A stretch of DNA of 64,000 nucleotides from CAVVEQ01 sp963747315 (lineage in GTDB: Bacteria > Chloroflexota > Anaerolineae > Anaerolineales > Anaerolineaceae): positions 434,001-498,000 of the forward strand of contig CAVVEQ010000013.1 in assembly GCA_963747315.1 (NCBI GenBank). Direction: 5' to 3'. Positions 8,955 through 17,915 of this stretch are shown piece by piece; within the stretch, counting starts at the first letter, position 1, and the number at the start of each line of letters is the position of its first letter. The notes beneath the pieces are model-generated. The model saw only the letters and a program-made list of their open reading frames with translations, made no database searches and was not told the origin of the DNA. A program made the translations under genes and the position numbers.

Positions 8955-9458
8955 TCAGCGGACTTTATCCTGCTGCTGGTAAAGAAGCGCTTCGCGTATT
9001 TGAAGATCCGCATTACGAATCTTTCTCGCTAAGTCCACAGAAAGGTTATACATCACCAGGTAACCAAGTTCTGGATTGGATTTGCACAATTCGAGGAAAT
9101 TTGCCCTAGAGATTTTCAATAGGCGTGTATTATCTTCCTGAGCGATGGCACTGGCAGATCGGATACCTTCATCCACAAGCGCGATTTCGCCAAAACTCTG
9201 TCCCCGTCTCAGCAGCGCGATTGGTGAAGGTTTATTTGATTTCTTATTAGATGGGGCGACCAGGTCTGGGTTCACCAAGATCTCAACCAAACCTTGCTCT
9301 ACAAGATACAATTCCCCCTCCCGAGTGTTCTCGGAAAATATTATTGCCCCTTTTTTGAATTCCAGCTCTTCACAAAGCGATTCAATCAATTTCAATTGGC
9401 TCGTGTTCAGATTGTAGAACAGATCAGTTTCAATCAGGAAATTGTTATACTTGGACAT
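8955..9458 (-). CDS. Cyclic nucleotide-binding (Crp/Fnr-like sensor) domain protein without DNA-binding domain
   Basis: 167 residues forming a single cNMP-binding beta-barrel: the EGELYLVEQGLVEIL strands and the phosphate-binding cassette FGEIALVDEGIRSASAIA are typical. Residues after ~120 are a short helical tail; no helix-turn-helix is present, so it is not a Crp regulator by itself. It probably works as a stand-alone sensor or partner protein. The ATG has a GGAAGGG ribosome site and its own promoter, divergent from yraN. The cassette Arg is present (EGIRSAS), but whether it binds cAMP, cGMP or no nucleotide cannot be told from sequence. Confidence 0.85.
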   Translation of the reverse strand: MSKYNNFLIETDLFYNLNTSQLKLIESLCEELEFKKGAIIFSENTREGELYLVEQGLVEILVNPDLVAPSNKKSNKPSPIALLRRGQSFGEIALVDEGIRSASAIAQEDNTRLLKISRANFLELCKSNPELGYLVMYNLSVDLARKIRNADLQIREALLYQQQDKVR

Positions 9459-9496
9459 GAGTCCCTTCCGATGCGGAGGTATATTAATTAATTGAA

Positions 9497-9525
9497 ATCA
9501 TACATCATATTGGCTTGAAATTCAA
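9497..9525 (-). promoter_or_regulatory. Sigma-70 promoter for the cNMP-binding protein gene
   Basis: Minus strand TTGAAT (9520-9525), 17-base spacer, TATGAT (9497-9502), about 40 bases before the ATG at 9458. Confidence 0.6.
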
Positions 9526-9542
9526 TTTGTAAAGTGAAAAAG

Positions 9543-9900
9543 ATGGCATGGAATCAGGCAATTGGTAAGAAAGGAGAATCTCTAGCAGAGAGATTTTTTA
9601 TCGATCGCGGTTTTACAGATCCTTGATAAAAATTACCGGACACCTTACGGAGAACTTGACCTGATTATTGAGAAGGAAAGAGAGATCGCATTTATTGAGG
9701 TGAAAACTCGAACAGGGCAGGAATTCGGATTTGGCGAGTCATCGGTTGACGTGATCAAAATGGATCACTTGGTTTCTTCTGCGGAACATTACATTGCAGT
9801 GGAACCTGTTGATACTGAATCCTGGCGAATTGATGTTCTGGCAGTTCAACTGAGAGAAGGACTTGAACCAGAATTTGTTTGGTTTGAAAATGTATCCTGA
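9543..9900 (+). pseudogene. yraN: YraN family (UPF0102) nuclease-like protein, frameshifted
   Basis: Frame 1 starts at ATG 9543 (AWNQAIGKKGESLAERFF) and hits a stop at once after FTDP. The typical continuation ILDKNYRTPYGELDLII, then IAFIEVKTRTGQEFG, runs in the next frame to a TGA at 9900. These are the two halves of a YraN protein (restriction-endonuclease-like fold; catalytic GELDLI Asp and EVK Glu/Lys). Deleting one T from TTTT at 9611-9614 restores a ~118-residue protein. The gene is adjacent to and overlaps miaA. Function is not established; a role in DNA processing is only suggested by fold. The break is probably a sequence error but could be real. Confidence 0.85.
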
Positions 9901-10837
9901 TTTCCCCTTGAATCCATTAATCTTTATCATTGGCCCAACCGGAGTGGGGAAATCCAGATTTGCCATTGAACTTGCGAAAATAATTGATGGTGAGATTATT
10001 TCAGCAGATTCACGATCCTTTTACAGGGGAATGGATATTGGTACCGCTAAACCTTCTGCAGAAGATATGGAATCTGTTCCCCATCATCTGGTCGATATTG
10101 CCAATCCGGATGAAACGATCAGCCTGAATTTGTTCATCAGGTTGGTGATGAAGTGTGTTGAAGAAATTCATTCCCGAAATAAAGTGCCATTACTCGTGGG
10201 TGGAACCGGGCAATATGTGCGCGCAATTTTGGAGGGTTGGCAGATTCCTGAAGGCGAACCCAATCAGCGATTAAGAACCATTTTGGAGAAAATTGGCCTG
10301 GAGAAAGGCGCGACCAAACTACATCATCATCTCAGCATTCTGGATAAGGATGCTGCGGATGCAATCGATCAAGCCAATATGAGAAGGACAGTCCGCGCGC
10401 TGGAGGTGATCCTGACCAGCGGAAGAACATACTCTTCGCAAAGAAACCGTGCAGGCTGTCAATTTTCAACGCTAATCCTTGGTTTGATGATGCCGAGGAA
10501 TGAATTATATGCAAGGGTGGACAACAGAATCGATCAAATGATAAAAGATGGTCTGGAGACGGAAACAATAAACCTTTTGAAGCAGGGGTTTTCTGCCTCT
10601 TTCCCCGCGATGTCAGCGATCGGGTACAAGGAAATGACCATGGCTATCAATGGAGAGATCTCCCGCGAAGAGGCTGTAATGCTTATGAAAAGACGAACAA
10701 GAGTGTTCATCAGGCGGCAATCTGCCTGGTTTCATTCTGATGATCCTGATATTCATTGGTTCAATCCCAATGCGGAGTTCCTAGACCATGCGCTTCAAAC
10801 ACTACGGGTTCCAAAAAATTGGAAGGTGAGTCCTTAA
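9890..10837 (+). CDS. miaA: tRNA dimethylallyltransferase
   Basis: About 315 residues. MiaA transfers a dimethylallyl group from DMAPP to A37 of tRNAs reading U-starting codons. Features: P-loop GPTGVGKSRFA, SADSRSFYRGMDIGTAKP, HHLVDIANPDETIS, VGGTGQYVRAILEGW and the RRTRVFIRRQSAWF C-terminal segment. I choose ATG 9890 rather than an upstream TTG at 9863 that would fall inside yraN; the overlap with yraN is then 11 bases. The stop overlaps the next start (TAATG), so yraN, miaA and the acyl-CoA synthetase form a tight unit. It uses isoprenoid precursor made by the fni pathway encoded further downstream. Confidence 0.95.
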   Translation: MYPDFPLNPLIFIIGPTGVGKSRFAIELAKIIDGEIISADSRSFYRGMDIGTAKPSAEDMESVPHHLVDIANPDETISLNLFIRLVMKCVEEIHSRNKVPLLVGGTGQYVRAILEGWQIPEGEPNQRLRTILEKIGLEKGATKLHHHLSILDKDAADAIDQANMRRTVRALEVILTSGRTYSSQRNRAGCQFSTLILGLMMPRNELYARVDNRIDQMIKDGLETETINLLKQGFSASFPAMSAIGYKEMTMAINGEISREEAVMLMKRRTRVFIRRQSAWFHSDDPDIHWFNPNAEFLDHALQTLRVPKNWKVSP

Positions 10838-12486
10838 TGAGCAAATCCGAAAATAAACCCTGGTTGAAACATTACGACAGGGGGGTTCCTCAGCTTATTG
10901 ACTACCCTAAAATATCACTTCCTGAATTATTAAGAATTACCGCAACTGAGCATCCCGAACGGAATTGCATAATTCACGGAGACCGCAAAATCACATTTGC
11001 TGAAGTCGAAAGTGCCTGCTCAATCCTTGCCATCAGATTGATGGAATACGGTATTTCAAAAGACGATCGTGTGGGGATTATCTTTGGTAACAACCCGGAA
11101 TTCGTAATCAGTTTCTTCGCGATCCTCAAAGCTGGGGCAGTAGTAGTCGCAATCAACCCCTATTATAAAATACCAGAAATTCAATATATTGTAGATGATT
11201 CAGAGATAAAAACAATTCTAACGGGATTTTCCCAAGAGACCCTTGTACGCAACTTACAGCAATATATGCAATATATTCAGATTCTACAACTACAAAGTAC
11301 TGAACTTGAAAAGTTAAGTGATTCGAACTCACTTACATTCCAATTATTACAAGGTGTTGGAAAAAATGCGCAAGATAAGAACAAAATATTTAGTTTACCT
11401 GAGGTAAAGCAGGATGACCCTGCAGTGTTCCAATACAGCGGCGGGACGTCTGGTACACCCAAGGCTGCGGTGGGCATGCACAGGAACCTTGTGGCTAATG
11501 TTCATCAATTCGGCGAATGGTTGAAAGGGATGGAAAAACCACACCCCATATTCCTAAGCGCCATACCCTTTTATCACGTCTATGGAATGGTGTTGGCAAT
11601 GTGCCTGCCAATTCATCTTGGTGCGACCATGATCACAGTTGAAAAGCTTCAGCCAACGGAAGAACTCATTAACAATATCATCAGTTATCATCCCGATGTG
11701 TTCCCTTGTGTTCCTAACCTTTTTAGCACAATAATGAAATCTCCTCAGTTTATGGATCTCAAAAAGGGTGATCTGAATATCTGCATCTCCGGATCTGCTC
11801 CGCTGGAAGATCAAGTGAAGAAAGAATTTGAGTCAAAGACGGGTGCAACAATCCTTGAAGGCTATGGCCTATCCGAAGCGCCGACTGCCACTCATTGCAA
11901 CCCATTGGGTGGTATGAAAAAAATGAGTTCTATCGGTATCCCTTTACCTGGCGTTTCAGCGAAAATAGTTGACATGGAATGTGGTGATATTGAACTGAAA
12001 ACAGGTGAGGAGGGAGAATTGATCATTCGCGGACCTCAGGTGATGAGGGAATACCACAACCGGAAAAACGAGACGCGAATTTCCCTCCGCAAAGGGTGGC
12101 TGCATACAGGTGATATTGCCAGGATGGATGCGGATGGATATTTTTTTATCACCGGGCGTAAAAAGGATCTGATCAAGGTAAGCGGCTTCCAGGTTTGGCC
12201 GATGGAAATCGAGAAGGTGATCCGTTCTTACCCGGGTGTCCAGGATGTAGTTGTGGCAGGAATTTCCGATGAGACAACTGGCGAAAGACCTAAAGCCTGG
12301 ATTATTTGCAAAGAGGGGTTTAACCTGGATGCTACCAAGTTGCGGCGTTTTTGTAAAAAACAGCTTGCTGATTATAAGGTGCCGCGTGAATTTGAGGTTG
12401 TTGGAAATTTTCCCCGAAGCCAAATTGGCAAAGTCCTACGGAGAGAATTAGTCCGTTTGGATCAAGAAAAAAAACATCCCGTTTGA
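10837..12486 (+). CDS. AMP-dependent acyl-CoA synthetase (long-chain fatty acid CoA ligase-like)
   Basis: 549-residue adenylate-forming ligase that activates a carboxylic acid with ATP and CoA. Motifs: P-loop YSGGTSGTPKAAVGMHRN (A3), GYGLSEAPTATHCNP (A5), GWLHTGDIARMDADGYFF (A7), GRKKDLIKVSGF (A8) and the catalytic Lys in PRSQIGKVLRREL (A10). The start is ATG 10837, overlapping the miaA stop in TAATG. The sequence is closest in feel to FadD-type long/medium-chain ligases, but substrate cannot be fixed from motifs. The gene ends in a strong terminator. No beta-oxidation gene is near, so it may serve lipid recycling or membrane lipid synthesis. Confidence 0.85.
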   Translation: MSKSENKPWLKHYDRGVPQLIDYPKISLPELLRITATEHPERNCIIHGDRKITFAEVESACSILAIRLMEYGISKDDRVGIIFGNNPEFVISFFAILKAGAVVVAINPYYKIPEIQYIVDDSEIKTILTGFSQETLVRNLQQYMQYIQILQLQSTELEKLSDSNSLTFQLLQGVGKNAQDKNKIFSLPEVKQDDPAVFQYSGGTSGTPKAAVGMHRNLVANVHQFGEWLKGMEKPHPIFLSAIPFYHVYGMVLAMCLPIHLGATMITVEKLQPTEELINNIISYHPDVFPCVPNLFSTIMKSPQFMDLKKGDLNICISGSAPLEDQVKKEFESKTGATILEGYGLSEAPTATHCNPLGGMKKMSSIGIPLPGVSAKIVDMECGDIELKTGEEGELIIRGPQVMREYHNRKNETRISLRKGWLHTGDIARMDADGYFFITGRKKDLIKVSGFQVWPMEIEKVIRSYPGVQDVVVAGISDETTGERPKAWIICKEGFNLDATKLRRFCKKQLADYKVPREFEVVGNFPRSQIGKVLRRELVRLDQEKKHPV

Positions 12487-12505
12487 AATCGGGATGTTTT
12501 TTTGG
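12472..12505. terminator. Bidirectional terminator between acyl-CoA synthetase and ftsH
   Basis: A 10-bp perfect stem AAACATCCCG (12472-12481) / CGGGATGTTT (12490-12499), with T runs on one side and A runs on the other, serves both convergent genes. Confidence 0.85.
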
Positions 12506-12508
12506 TCT

Positions 12509-14371
12509 TTATATTTTTTCAGAAAAAACCGGGGTTCCACCATCCTTTTTATTGGGAGTGGGGAAAATCTTCTGGAAATCATCCTTGGAGAGTGTTTCAA
12601 CTTCCAAAAGTTTTTGAGCGACAGCATCCAATTGCTTTCGATACTTGGTTAGAATCTTCCTAGCTTCCTTATAGGCAGTTGTGACAATGGTCCGGACTTC
12701 CTTATCGATTTCTTCTGCGACCGCTTCGGAATAATCACGCTGTTCGGAAATTTCCCGGCCAAGGAAGATCAATTCCTCCTTTTGCCCATATACCATAGGT
12801 CCCATGCCTGTGCTCATACCAAGTCGGGTAACCATTGTGCGTGCAAGCTTGGTAACCCGTTCAATATCATTCGATGCGCCGGAAGTAATATCATCAAACA
12901 CGATCTCTTCAGCTGCACGGCCACCAAGGAGAGCCACCAACTCTGCGAGCAATTTCTTGCGCGGCATGAGGATACGATCTTCTTCAGGCAGGGGCATCGT
13001 GTAACCGCCTGCCATTCCACGACCGATAATCGTCACTTTATGAACCGGGTCGTGCTCTGGGAGTGCATTCATAATCACCGCGTGGCCGGCTTCATGATAC
13101 GCAATGATCTTCTTTTCATCAGGGCTAATCAGACGGCTCTTACGTTCCGGTCCTGCGATCACCCTTTCAATCGACTCTTCCATCTCACTTTGACCGATTA
13201 TTTTCTTATCCCGCCTGGCGGCGAGGATGGCAGCTTCATTGACAAGATTTTCGATATCAGCGCCTACAAATCCAGGGGTGGAACGGGCGAGTGCAACCAG
13301 GTCCACATCCGGGGCAAGCGGTTTGCCTTTTACGTGAACCTTGAGAATGGCCTCGCGTCCTTTAACATCAGGTCGGTCGAGTACAACGCGGCGATCAAAT
13401 CGACCGGGACGCAGTAAGGCAGGATCAAGAATATCGGGGCGGTTAGTTGCGGCTATGATGATCACATTCGTATCCGTGTCGAAACCATCCATTTCCACAA
13501 GTAACTGGTTGAGGGTCTGTTCGCGCTCGTCGTGGCTTCCACCCAACCCTGCACCACGTTGACGACCGACCGCGTCGATCTCATCCACAAATACAATAGC
13601 AGGAGAGTGTCTTTTTGCCTGTTCGAAAAGATCCCGAACACGGGACGCGCCAACACCGACAAACATTTCCACAAATTCAGACCCGGAAATCGAGAAGAAA
13701 GGCACTCCTGCTTCGCCGGATACGGCTTTTGCCATTAAAGTTTTACCGGTGCCAGGCGGGCCTACAAGCAAAACACCCTTTGGAATACGGGCACCAATTT
13801 GGATAAACTTCTGAGGTTCCCGCAGAAATTCAACGATCTCCTCTAATTCCTCCTTAGATTCCTCAACACCGGCAACATCCTGGAAAGTTACAGTCGGGTT
13901 TTCACCGGTGAACATCCGAGCTTTTGATTTACCGAACGACATGGCTGCATTATTGCTGCCTTGAGCTTGCCGAAAGATTAGAAAAACGAGGAAACCCAAC
14001 GCCAACATCGGGATGATGTAGGGCAGGGAGCTCAGAATCATGGACATGAGACTGGGTGGAATCACCTCCACGCTGATCTTGGTTGAATTCAACCGCTCAG
14101 GCGTCACACCATAATTAAGAAGCTGTTGTACGAGCGTGGACTCTGACTCTTTTACTGTATCTTTTTCTGTACCATCGTTGAATACTACATGAATACGATT
14201 GTTTTCACTCGATTGGATCTTGGCAACCAGTCCACTATTCACGTCCGCGGCCAGTTGGTTGATAGTCAGGGGCTTCTGATCTGATTTATTGTTGAAGCTG
14301 TAGAAAACCAGGACAAAGATTGAGACTAATAAAATAATATATACGATATATGATTGATTTCGGGAACCCAC
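12509..14371 (-). CDS. ftsH: ATP-dependent zinc metalloprotease FtsH
   Basis: 620-residue membrane-anchored AAA protease that degrades unassembled and short-lived proteins. An N-terminal membrane segment (YIVYIILLVSIFVLVFYSF) and a second one (PYIIPMLALGFLVFLIF) flank a ~90-residue extracytoplasmic domain. Then come Walker A GPPGTGKT, Walker B IVFVDEIDAVG, the SRH ATNRPDILDPALLRPGRFD and the zinc site HEAGH. Length is normal. The start is GTG 14371 with an AGGAGG site 5 bases upstream; a TATAAT (minus, 14412-14417) lies about 40 bases ahead with no good -35. It faces the acyl-CoA synthetase across a shared terminator. Confidence 0.97.
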   Translation of the reverse strand: MGSRNQSYIVYIILLVSIFVLVFYSFNNKSDQKPLTINQLAADVNSGLVAKIQSSENNRIHVVFNDGTEKDTVKESESTLVQQLLNYGVTPERLNSTKISVEVIPPSLMSMILSSLPYIIPMLALGFLVFLIFRQAQGSNNAAMSFGKSKARMFTGENPTVTFQDVAGVEESKEELEEIVEFLREPQKFIQIGARIPKGVLLVGPPGTGKTLMAKAVSGEAGVPFFSISGSEFVEMFVGVGASRVRDLFEQAKRHSPAIVFVDEIDAVGRQRGAGLGGSHDEREQTLNQLLVEMDGFDTDTNVIIIAATNRPDILDPALLRPGRFDRRVVLDRPDVKGREAILKVHVKGKPLAPDVDLVALARSTPGFVGADIENLVNEAAILAARRDKKIIGQSEMEESIERVIAGPERKSRLISPDEKKIIAYHEAGHAVIMNALPEHDPVHKVTIIGRGMAGGYTMPLPEEDRILMPRKKLLAELVALLGGRAAEEIVFDDITSGASNDIERVTKLARTMVTRLGMSTGMGPMVYGQKEELIFLGREISEQRDYSEAVAEEIDKEVRTIVTTAYKEARKILTKYRKQLDAVAQKLLEVETLSKDDFQKIFPTPNKKDGGTPVFSEKI

Positions 14372-14479
14372 TCGTTCCTCCTATTTTATTGAACGCTGCA
14401 ATTTCCTTGCTATTATACCTTCCTGTATGAAAATTCTCGAATTTGTATCAAGTGGATTCGTAATATTAATGATTTTCAT

Positions 14480-14517
14480 ATAAATAAGAATCCCCTTCAT
14501 AGAAAATTGAAGGGGAT
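14480..14517 (-). terminator. Terminator after efp and the Cys-rich protein
   Basis: Stem ATCCCCTTCA/TGAAGGGGAT (arms 14508-14517 and 14490-14499) followed on the minus strand by TCTTATTT. It ends the efp unit before the ftsH promoter region. The rest of 14372-14544 shows only the ftsH -10 box. Confidence 0.7.
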
Positions 14518-14544
14518 GAAATATTCCAGATGACATAGATGAAA

Positions 14545-14904
14545 TCATTCCTGGTCCAACTGTATGAAGGGGAAATAGTGACAGGAACCACAACCGATCG
14601 AAGGTTCTTTCACTGGGACCTGGTTCTTCTGGCAAAACGCGGTGACTTCCATATGCGGAGAGAGACCGAGGAATCCACCTGATATCCTTCCCTGCTGCAC
14701 CATAAACTGGCAGCCGTTTGCACGCTGAATGGCGGGGGAGGGGCAATTCTTACATAATTTCGCTGACCACCCTCCCTGGCCAGCAGCAAGATTCAACAAA
14801 CGGCATTCTTCGGAATTCTTTCCCCTGAAATAATCTCCATAGAAGTATTTACATTCGAAACCGAAAGGGGTCTTCATTAACGATTGATTTCCTAAAAAAA
14901 CCAT
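14545..14904 (-). CDS. Conserved-looking Cys-rich protein of unknown function
   Basis: 119 residues with eight cysteines: C18, C34, C51-x2-C54, C65, C91 and C105-x2-C108. The pattern splits into two groups and suggests metal or Fe-S binding; I do not recognise a named family. No signal peptide or membrane segment is seen. The start ATG overlaps the efp stop (TAATG), so it is translationally coupled to efp, which argues for a real gene. A terminator follows. I keep it as a hypothetical protein; a link to translation or redox sensing would be only a guess from the neighbour. Confidence 0.7.
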   Translation of the reverse strand: MVFLGNQSLMKTPFGFECKYFYGDYFRGKNSEECRLLNLAAGQGGWSAKLCKNCPSPAIQRANGCQFMVQQGRISGGFLGLSPHMEVTAFCQKNQVPVKEPSIGCGSCHYFPFIQLDQE

Positions 14905-15467
14905 TATTCCTGGACGCGGGTAACATAATTACCCGTGCGGGTATCTACCCGGATCTTATCGCCTTCTTTGATGAAATATGGCACATCCACCTGGATACCT
15001 GTCTCCACGGTGACTTTTTTCGTGACACCTGTGGCAGTATCACCTTTAACAGCCATTTCGGATCTGGTCACAATGAAATCCACAGAAGTGGGGAGTTCAA
15101 TATCAAGCGGTTCATTCTTATAGAAAACCAGCTTGCATTCCATGCTTTCTTTCAAGTAACCGGTCGAATCGCCTAGACTCTCACTAGACACGGCAATTTG
15201 ATCGAAGGTTTCGGTATCCATGAAATGATAAATATCGCCATCGTTGTATAGGTACTGAACGTTGTGTGCATCCAGACGCACATCTTGAACCCGGTCTCCG
15301 GAGGAAAAGGTTTTTTCAATGGTGGAACCAGTTTTAAGATTTCGGGCTTTTATTCGGATGGTCGCGTTACCCCGACCGGGTTTGCTAAAGCTGTATTCCA
15401 AAACCCTGAACAGGTTGTTATCAAATTCAAAGATAACACCTTTGCGAAGATCATTAACATCAATCAT
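14904..15467 (-). CDS. efp: Translation elongation factor P
   Basis: 187-residue three-barrel factor that rescues ribosomes stalled on polyproline stretches. The KOW-like N-terminal domain (DVNDLRKGVIFEFD), the KPGRGNATIR loop and the C-terminal OB fold ending GTGVTKKVTVETG...VRVDTRTGNYVTRV are all present. The loop tip carries Arg32 in place of the lysine of E. coli-type EF-P, the residue seen in EarP-rhamnosylated factors; no earP or other EF-P modification gene is in the window. Preceded by a near-consensus promoter and a GAAAGGA ribosome site; a small hairpin (ATCCGT/ACGGAT, 15483-15500) lies in the 5' leader. Confidence 0.97.
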   Translation of the reverse strand: MIDVNDLRKGVIFEFDNNLFRVLEYSFSKPGRGNATIRIKARNLKTGSTIEKTFSSGDRVQDVRLDAHNVQYLYNDGDIYHFMDTETFDQIAVSSESLGDSTGYLKESMECKLVFYKNEPLDIELPTSVDFIVTRSEMAVKGDTATGVTKKVTVETGIQVDVPYFIKEGDKIRVDTRTGNYVTRVQE

Positions 15468-15502
15468 ATATATCCTTTCAAAATCCGTAAATTAACGGAT
15501 GG

Positions 15503-15531
15503 ATTATATCCCCTGCATGATAAGTCGACAA
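15503..15531 (-). promoter_or_regulatory. Sigma-70 promoter for efp
   Basis: Minus strand TTGTCG (15526-15531), exactly 17 bases, TATAAT (15503-15508), 36 bases before the efp ATG. Confidence 0.8.
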
Positions 15532-15537
15532 GGAAAC

Positions 15538-15564
15538 AAAAATGGCCTGGTGATAAACCAGGCC
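15538..15564 (-). terminator. Terminator after hpf
   Basis: Stem GGCCTGG/CCAGGCC (15544-15550 with 15558-15564), loop of 7, followed on the minus strand by ATTTTTG. It closes the long tad-comF-hpf unit. Confidence 0.85.
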
Positions 15565-15581
15565 GCCGGCGGAAACTTGGA

Positions 15582-16145
15582 TTAACCCAGTCTGGGTTCG
15601 ATCAAACCATAATCGCCATCTCTGCGACGGTAAAGGACATTAATGGAGTTGGTATTGGCATTATAGAAAATAAAGAAATTCTCATGCTCAAGCAGGCGCA
15701 TTTGTTCAATGGCCTCTAGTTCATCCATGGGGACCAGGGTGAAGGATTTACGGCGAGCGATCACCGGATGGCTTTCTGATTCGATATTCAACGAAGCCTC
15801 TTCTGCTGCAATCACTTCCGCGACACTTTCCTTGCGGCTGCGTTGTTTCCTGCTCTTGTACCTCTCGATCTGGTGATGCATCTTTTCCATGGCAGAATCA
15901 ATGGAGGTCATGATCTCATTGGACCGCTCCTCCGTTCGTAAAATGCAGGCTTTGGCATGGATGGTGAACTGAGCAACATACCGATCTTCGATGTTCCTGG
16001 CGGATTTGACATAGGATAGATCGACATCAACTTCCTGAATGTTGGGTAAGAGGCGCTCAATTTTCACCATTTTCTTTTCCACATATTCTTTCAGCTTATC
16101 TGTGGAATCAAGGTTCTTGAAGGATATGTTAGTTACGATCGACAT
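15582..16145 (-). CDS. hpf: Ribosome hibernation promoting factor, long form
   Basis: 187 residues. The N-terminal half (SIVTNISFKNLD through VQFTIHAKA-type strands and the helix MTSIDSAMEKMHHQIERYKSR) is the HPF/YfiA fold that blocks the ribosomal A and P sites. A linker leads to the C-terminal dimerisation domain with KSFTLVPMDELEAIEQM and HENFFIFYNANTNSINVLYRR, typical of the long form that makes 100S dimers. I choose ATG 16145 because AGGAGGTAAG precedes it; an upstream in-frame codon at 16184 would overlap comF. It lies 28 bases after comF and ends at a terminator. Confidence 0.95.
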   Translation of the reverse strand: MSIVTNISFKNLDSTDKLKEYVEKKMVKIERLLPNIQEVDVDLSYVKSARNIEDRYVAQFTIHAKACILRTEERSNEIMTSIDSAMEKMHHQIERYKSRKQRSRKESVAEVIAAEEASLNIESESHPVIARRKSFTLVPMDELEAIEQMRLLEHENFFIFYNANTNSINVLYRRRDGDYGLIEPRLG

Positions 16146-16173
16146 TCTTACCTCCTGTGTATGAAATCTCCCA

Positions 16174-16931
16174 TTAAACGTCAATGGGGAAATCCTGCGA
16201 TTCCTTGAGGAGGGGGCGAGCCAGAGAAAGGCCTAACACTCTGGTTGCACCCGCATTCTTTAAGGCATTTGCGCAGGATGAGATTGAAGATCCTGTTGTT
16301 GCCACATCATCAACAACGAGCACTGTTTTACCCATAACCAAGGAGGTTACAGACCCAAACGCATCGGAAACGTTATCCACCCTTTCGGTCGCAGATAAAC
16401 CAACCTGACTGGGGGTTTCCCGTATGCGGGTTAATGCTCTTTTGTTGTAGGGAATGCCAAGTGAAAGAGAAAGGGGATAGGCAAAGAGATCAGTTTGGTT
16501 GAATCCACGTCGATGAAAATGATCCCTGCTGATCGGCACGGGAACGATCAAGTCCGCAATCCAAGACAATTTCATAAAGAGGTCTAACAGGTGGTATGAC
16601 AATGCGAGCCCGAGACCATAATCAGGATAAGTTTTCATCCTAATAATAGCACTTCGCAGCGGTTCTGCATAATCAGAATATGACCTCAGGGAATTAAAAT
16701 GGGGGGAGAGTTACGACACTTTTGGCAAACACCAGGAATTTGATCGGGCATACCGCAAATGGAACAAACTGGTTCCAGTAAGGGTGAGGTCTTGTTTGCA
16801 CAATCCGGGCACCAGCTATATCCGTTTGTTCCGCAACCAGCACACACCGGGGGAAATGCCCAATCCGCCACCTTCCAGATTACTTGATAGGCAGAAGAGG
16901 CTGTGCGTCTTGAGAAGCCAGCCGTTTCCAT
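16174..16931 (-). pseudogene. comF: ComF family amidophosphoribosyltransferase-like protein, frameshifted
   Basis: The 5' frame (16931-16686) carries the zinc-finger part of ComF: CAGCGTNGYSWCPDC and CSICGMPDQIPGVCQKC. It ends early after NSPPILIP. A second frame continues with SLRSYSDYAEPLRSAII, VPVPISRDHFHRRGFNQ and the PRPP loop VLVVDDVATTGSS to 16174. Adding one C to a six-C run (plus strand G6, 16701-16706) joins the frames and gives a normal ~250-residue ComF. ComF supports DNA uptake in competent bacteria. It lies 14 bases after tadC and just before hpf in one transcription unit, tying it to the Tad pilus genes. Confidence 0.85.
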
Positions 16932-16945
16932 TTATTTCACTCGTT

Positions 16946-17896
16946 TTATTGAAGTAGATTGCCGAGAGATGAATGCATCAATTTCAACGCAGCTGGTGTA
17001 AGAAGCACGATCATCAGGCTGGGAAAAATTAAAAGACCCATTGGAATGAGCATCTTAATGGGGGCTTTGTGAGCTTCCTCTTCTGCGTGCTGCCGTCTCT
17101 TGATACGCATCTGGTCAGATTGAATGCGGAGTACTTTTGCCATGCTGACGCCCAGAAGCTCCGATTGGATCACAGCCGCGACGAAACTGGTCAACTCAGG
17201 CAAACCAATTCGGTCTGCCATATCGCGCAAGGCTTCGCGTCTTAATTTACCCAATTGAATCTCTTGAATCACCCGGGCAAAAGCAAGGGAGAGTTCGGAG
17301 TTCCATTTTTCGCTGACTTTCGCCATAGCTGCATCGAAACCAAGACCTGCCTCAACACAGATGGTAAGCAGATCGAGCGCATCCGGAAGAGCGCGACGTA
17401 TGTTTTTTTGGCGGCGAGTTATGGCGCTACCAAGAAATATCTGAGGGATGAAAAAGCCAATGACAAAGGAAGCAACAATGACAAGTAACCTTCGGCCGAT
17501 CGGCCAATCGCTTCCTATTCGTGAGAATAGGAGAAGAACAAGTACCCCAAATATTATTGCGCTGACTCCTTGCGCTGCCAGAAACATGGTTGGATCCATC
17601 TGAGCCGGCGCACCAGCAAGCTCCAATTTCTTGGAGGTGGATTGAAGGGCATTTTGTGGAGTGAAACGTATGGCCAGAGAACCGAATGCACGAGCCAACG
17701 GATAAACGATTCTTTCCATAAACGGTAGGGAAAGTTCAATATTCTCCAGGTTGACCTTTTCACCCCGTTGATTGAACTCTTCGAGACGGGCATTTATCTC
17801 GCGCTGATCTGCAAGCTGGGGATTGCGGAGGCCGATGATCACGAGGCCGACAACCCCGATTAATATGACCATCGCTATTGCAATAATAACAACCAT
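16946..17896 (-). CDS. tadC: Tad/type II secretion F-domain membrane protein TadC
   Basis: 316-residue inner-membrane platform protein of Tad (Flp) pilus machinery. An N-terminal hydrophobic segment (VVIIAIAMVILIGVVGLVII), two central ones and a C-terminal one flank the T2SSF domain: ALPDALDLLTICVEAGLGFD, LAFARVIQEIQLGKLRREAL and ELTSFVAAVIQSELLG are typical. It pairs with TadB to transmit energy from CpaF to pilin assembly. It lies 19 bases after tadB and has an AGGAGGT site. No pilin gene is found next to it. Confidence 0.9.
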   Translation of the reverse strand: MVVIIAIAMVILIGVVGLVIIGLRNPQLADQREINARLEEFNQRGEKVNLENIELSLPFMERIVYPLARAFGSLAIRFTPQNALQSTSKKLELAGAPAQMDPTMFLAAQGVSAIIFGVLVLLLFSRIGSDWPIGRRLLVIVASFVIGFFIPQIFLGSAITRRQKNIRRALPDALDLLTICVEAGLGFDAAMAKVSEKWNSELSLAFARVIQEIQLGKLRREALRDMADRIGLPELTSFVAAVIQSELLGVSMAKVLRIQSDQMRIKRRQHAEEEAHKAPIKMLIPMGLLIFPSLMIVLLTPAALKLMHSSLGNLLQ

Positions 17897-17915
17897 TTTT
17901 TACCTCCTTAAGAAA

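Noticed and set aside
14381..14746. 121-codon minus-strand frame overlapping the Cys-rich gene
   Set aside because: It lacks a ribosome site, overlaps the better-supported frame coupled to efp, and runs across a terminator.
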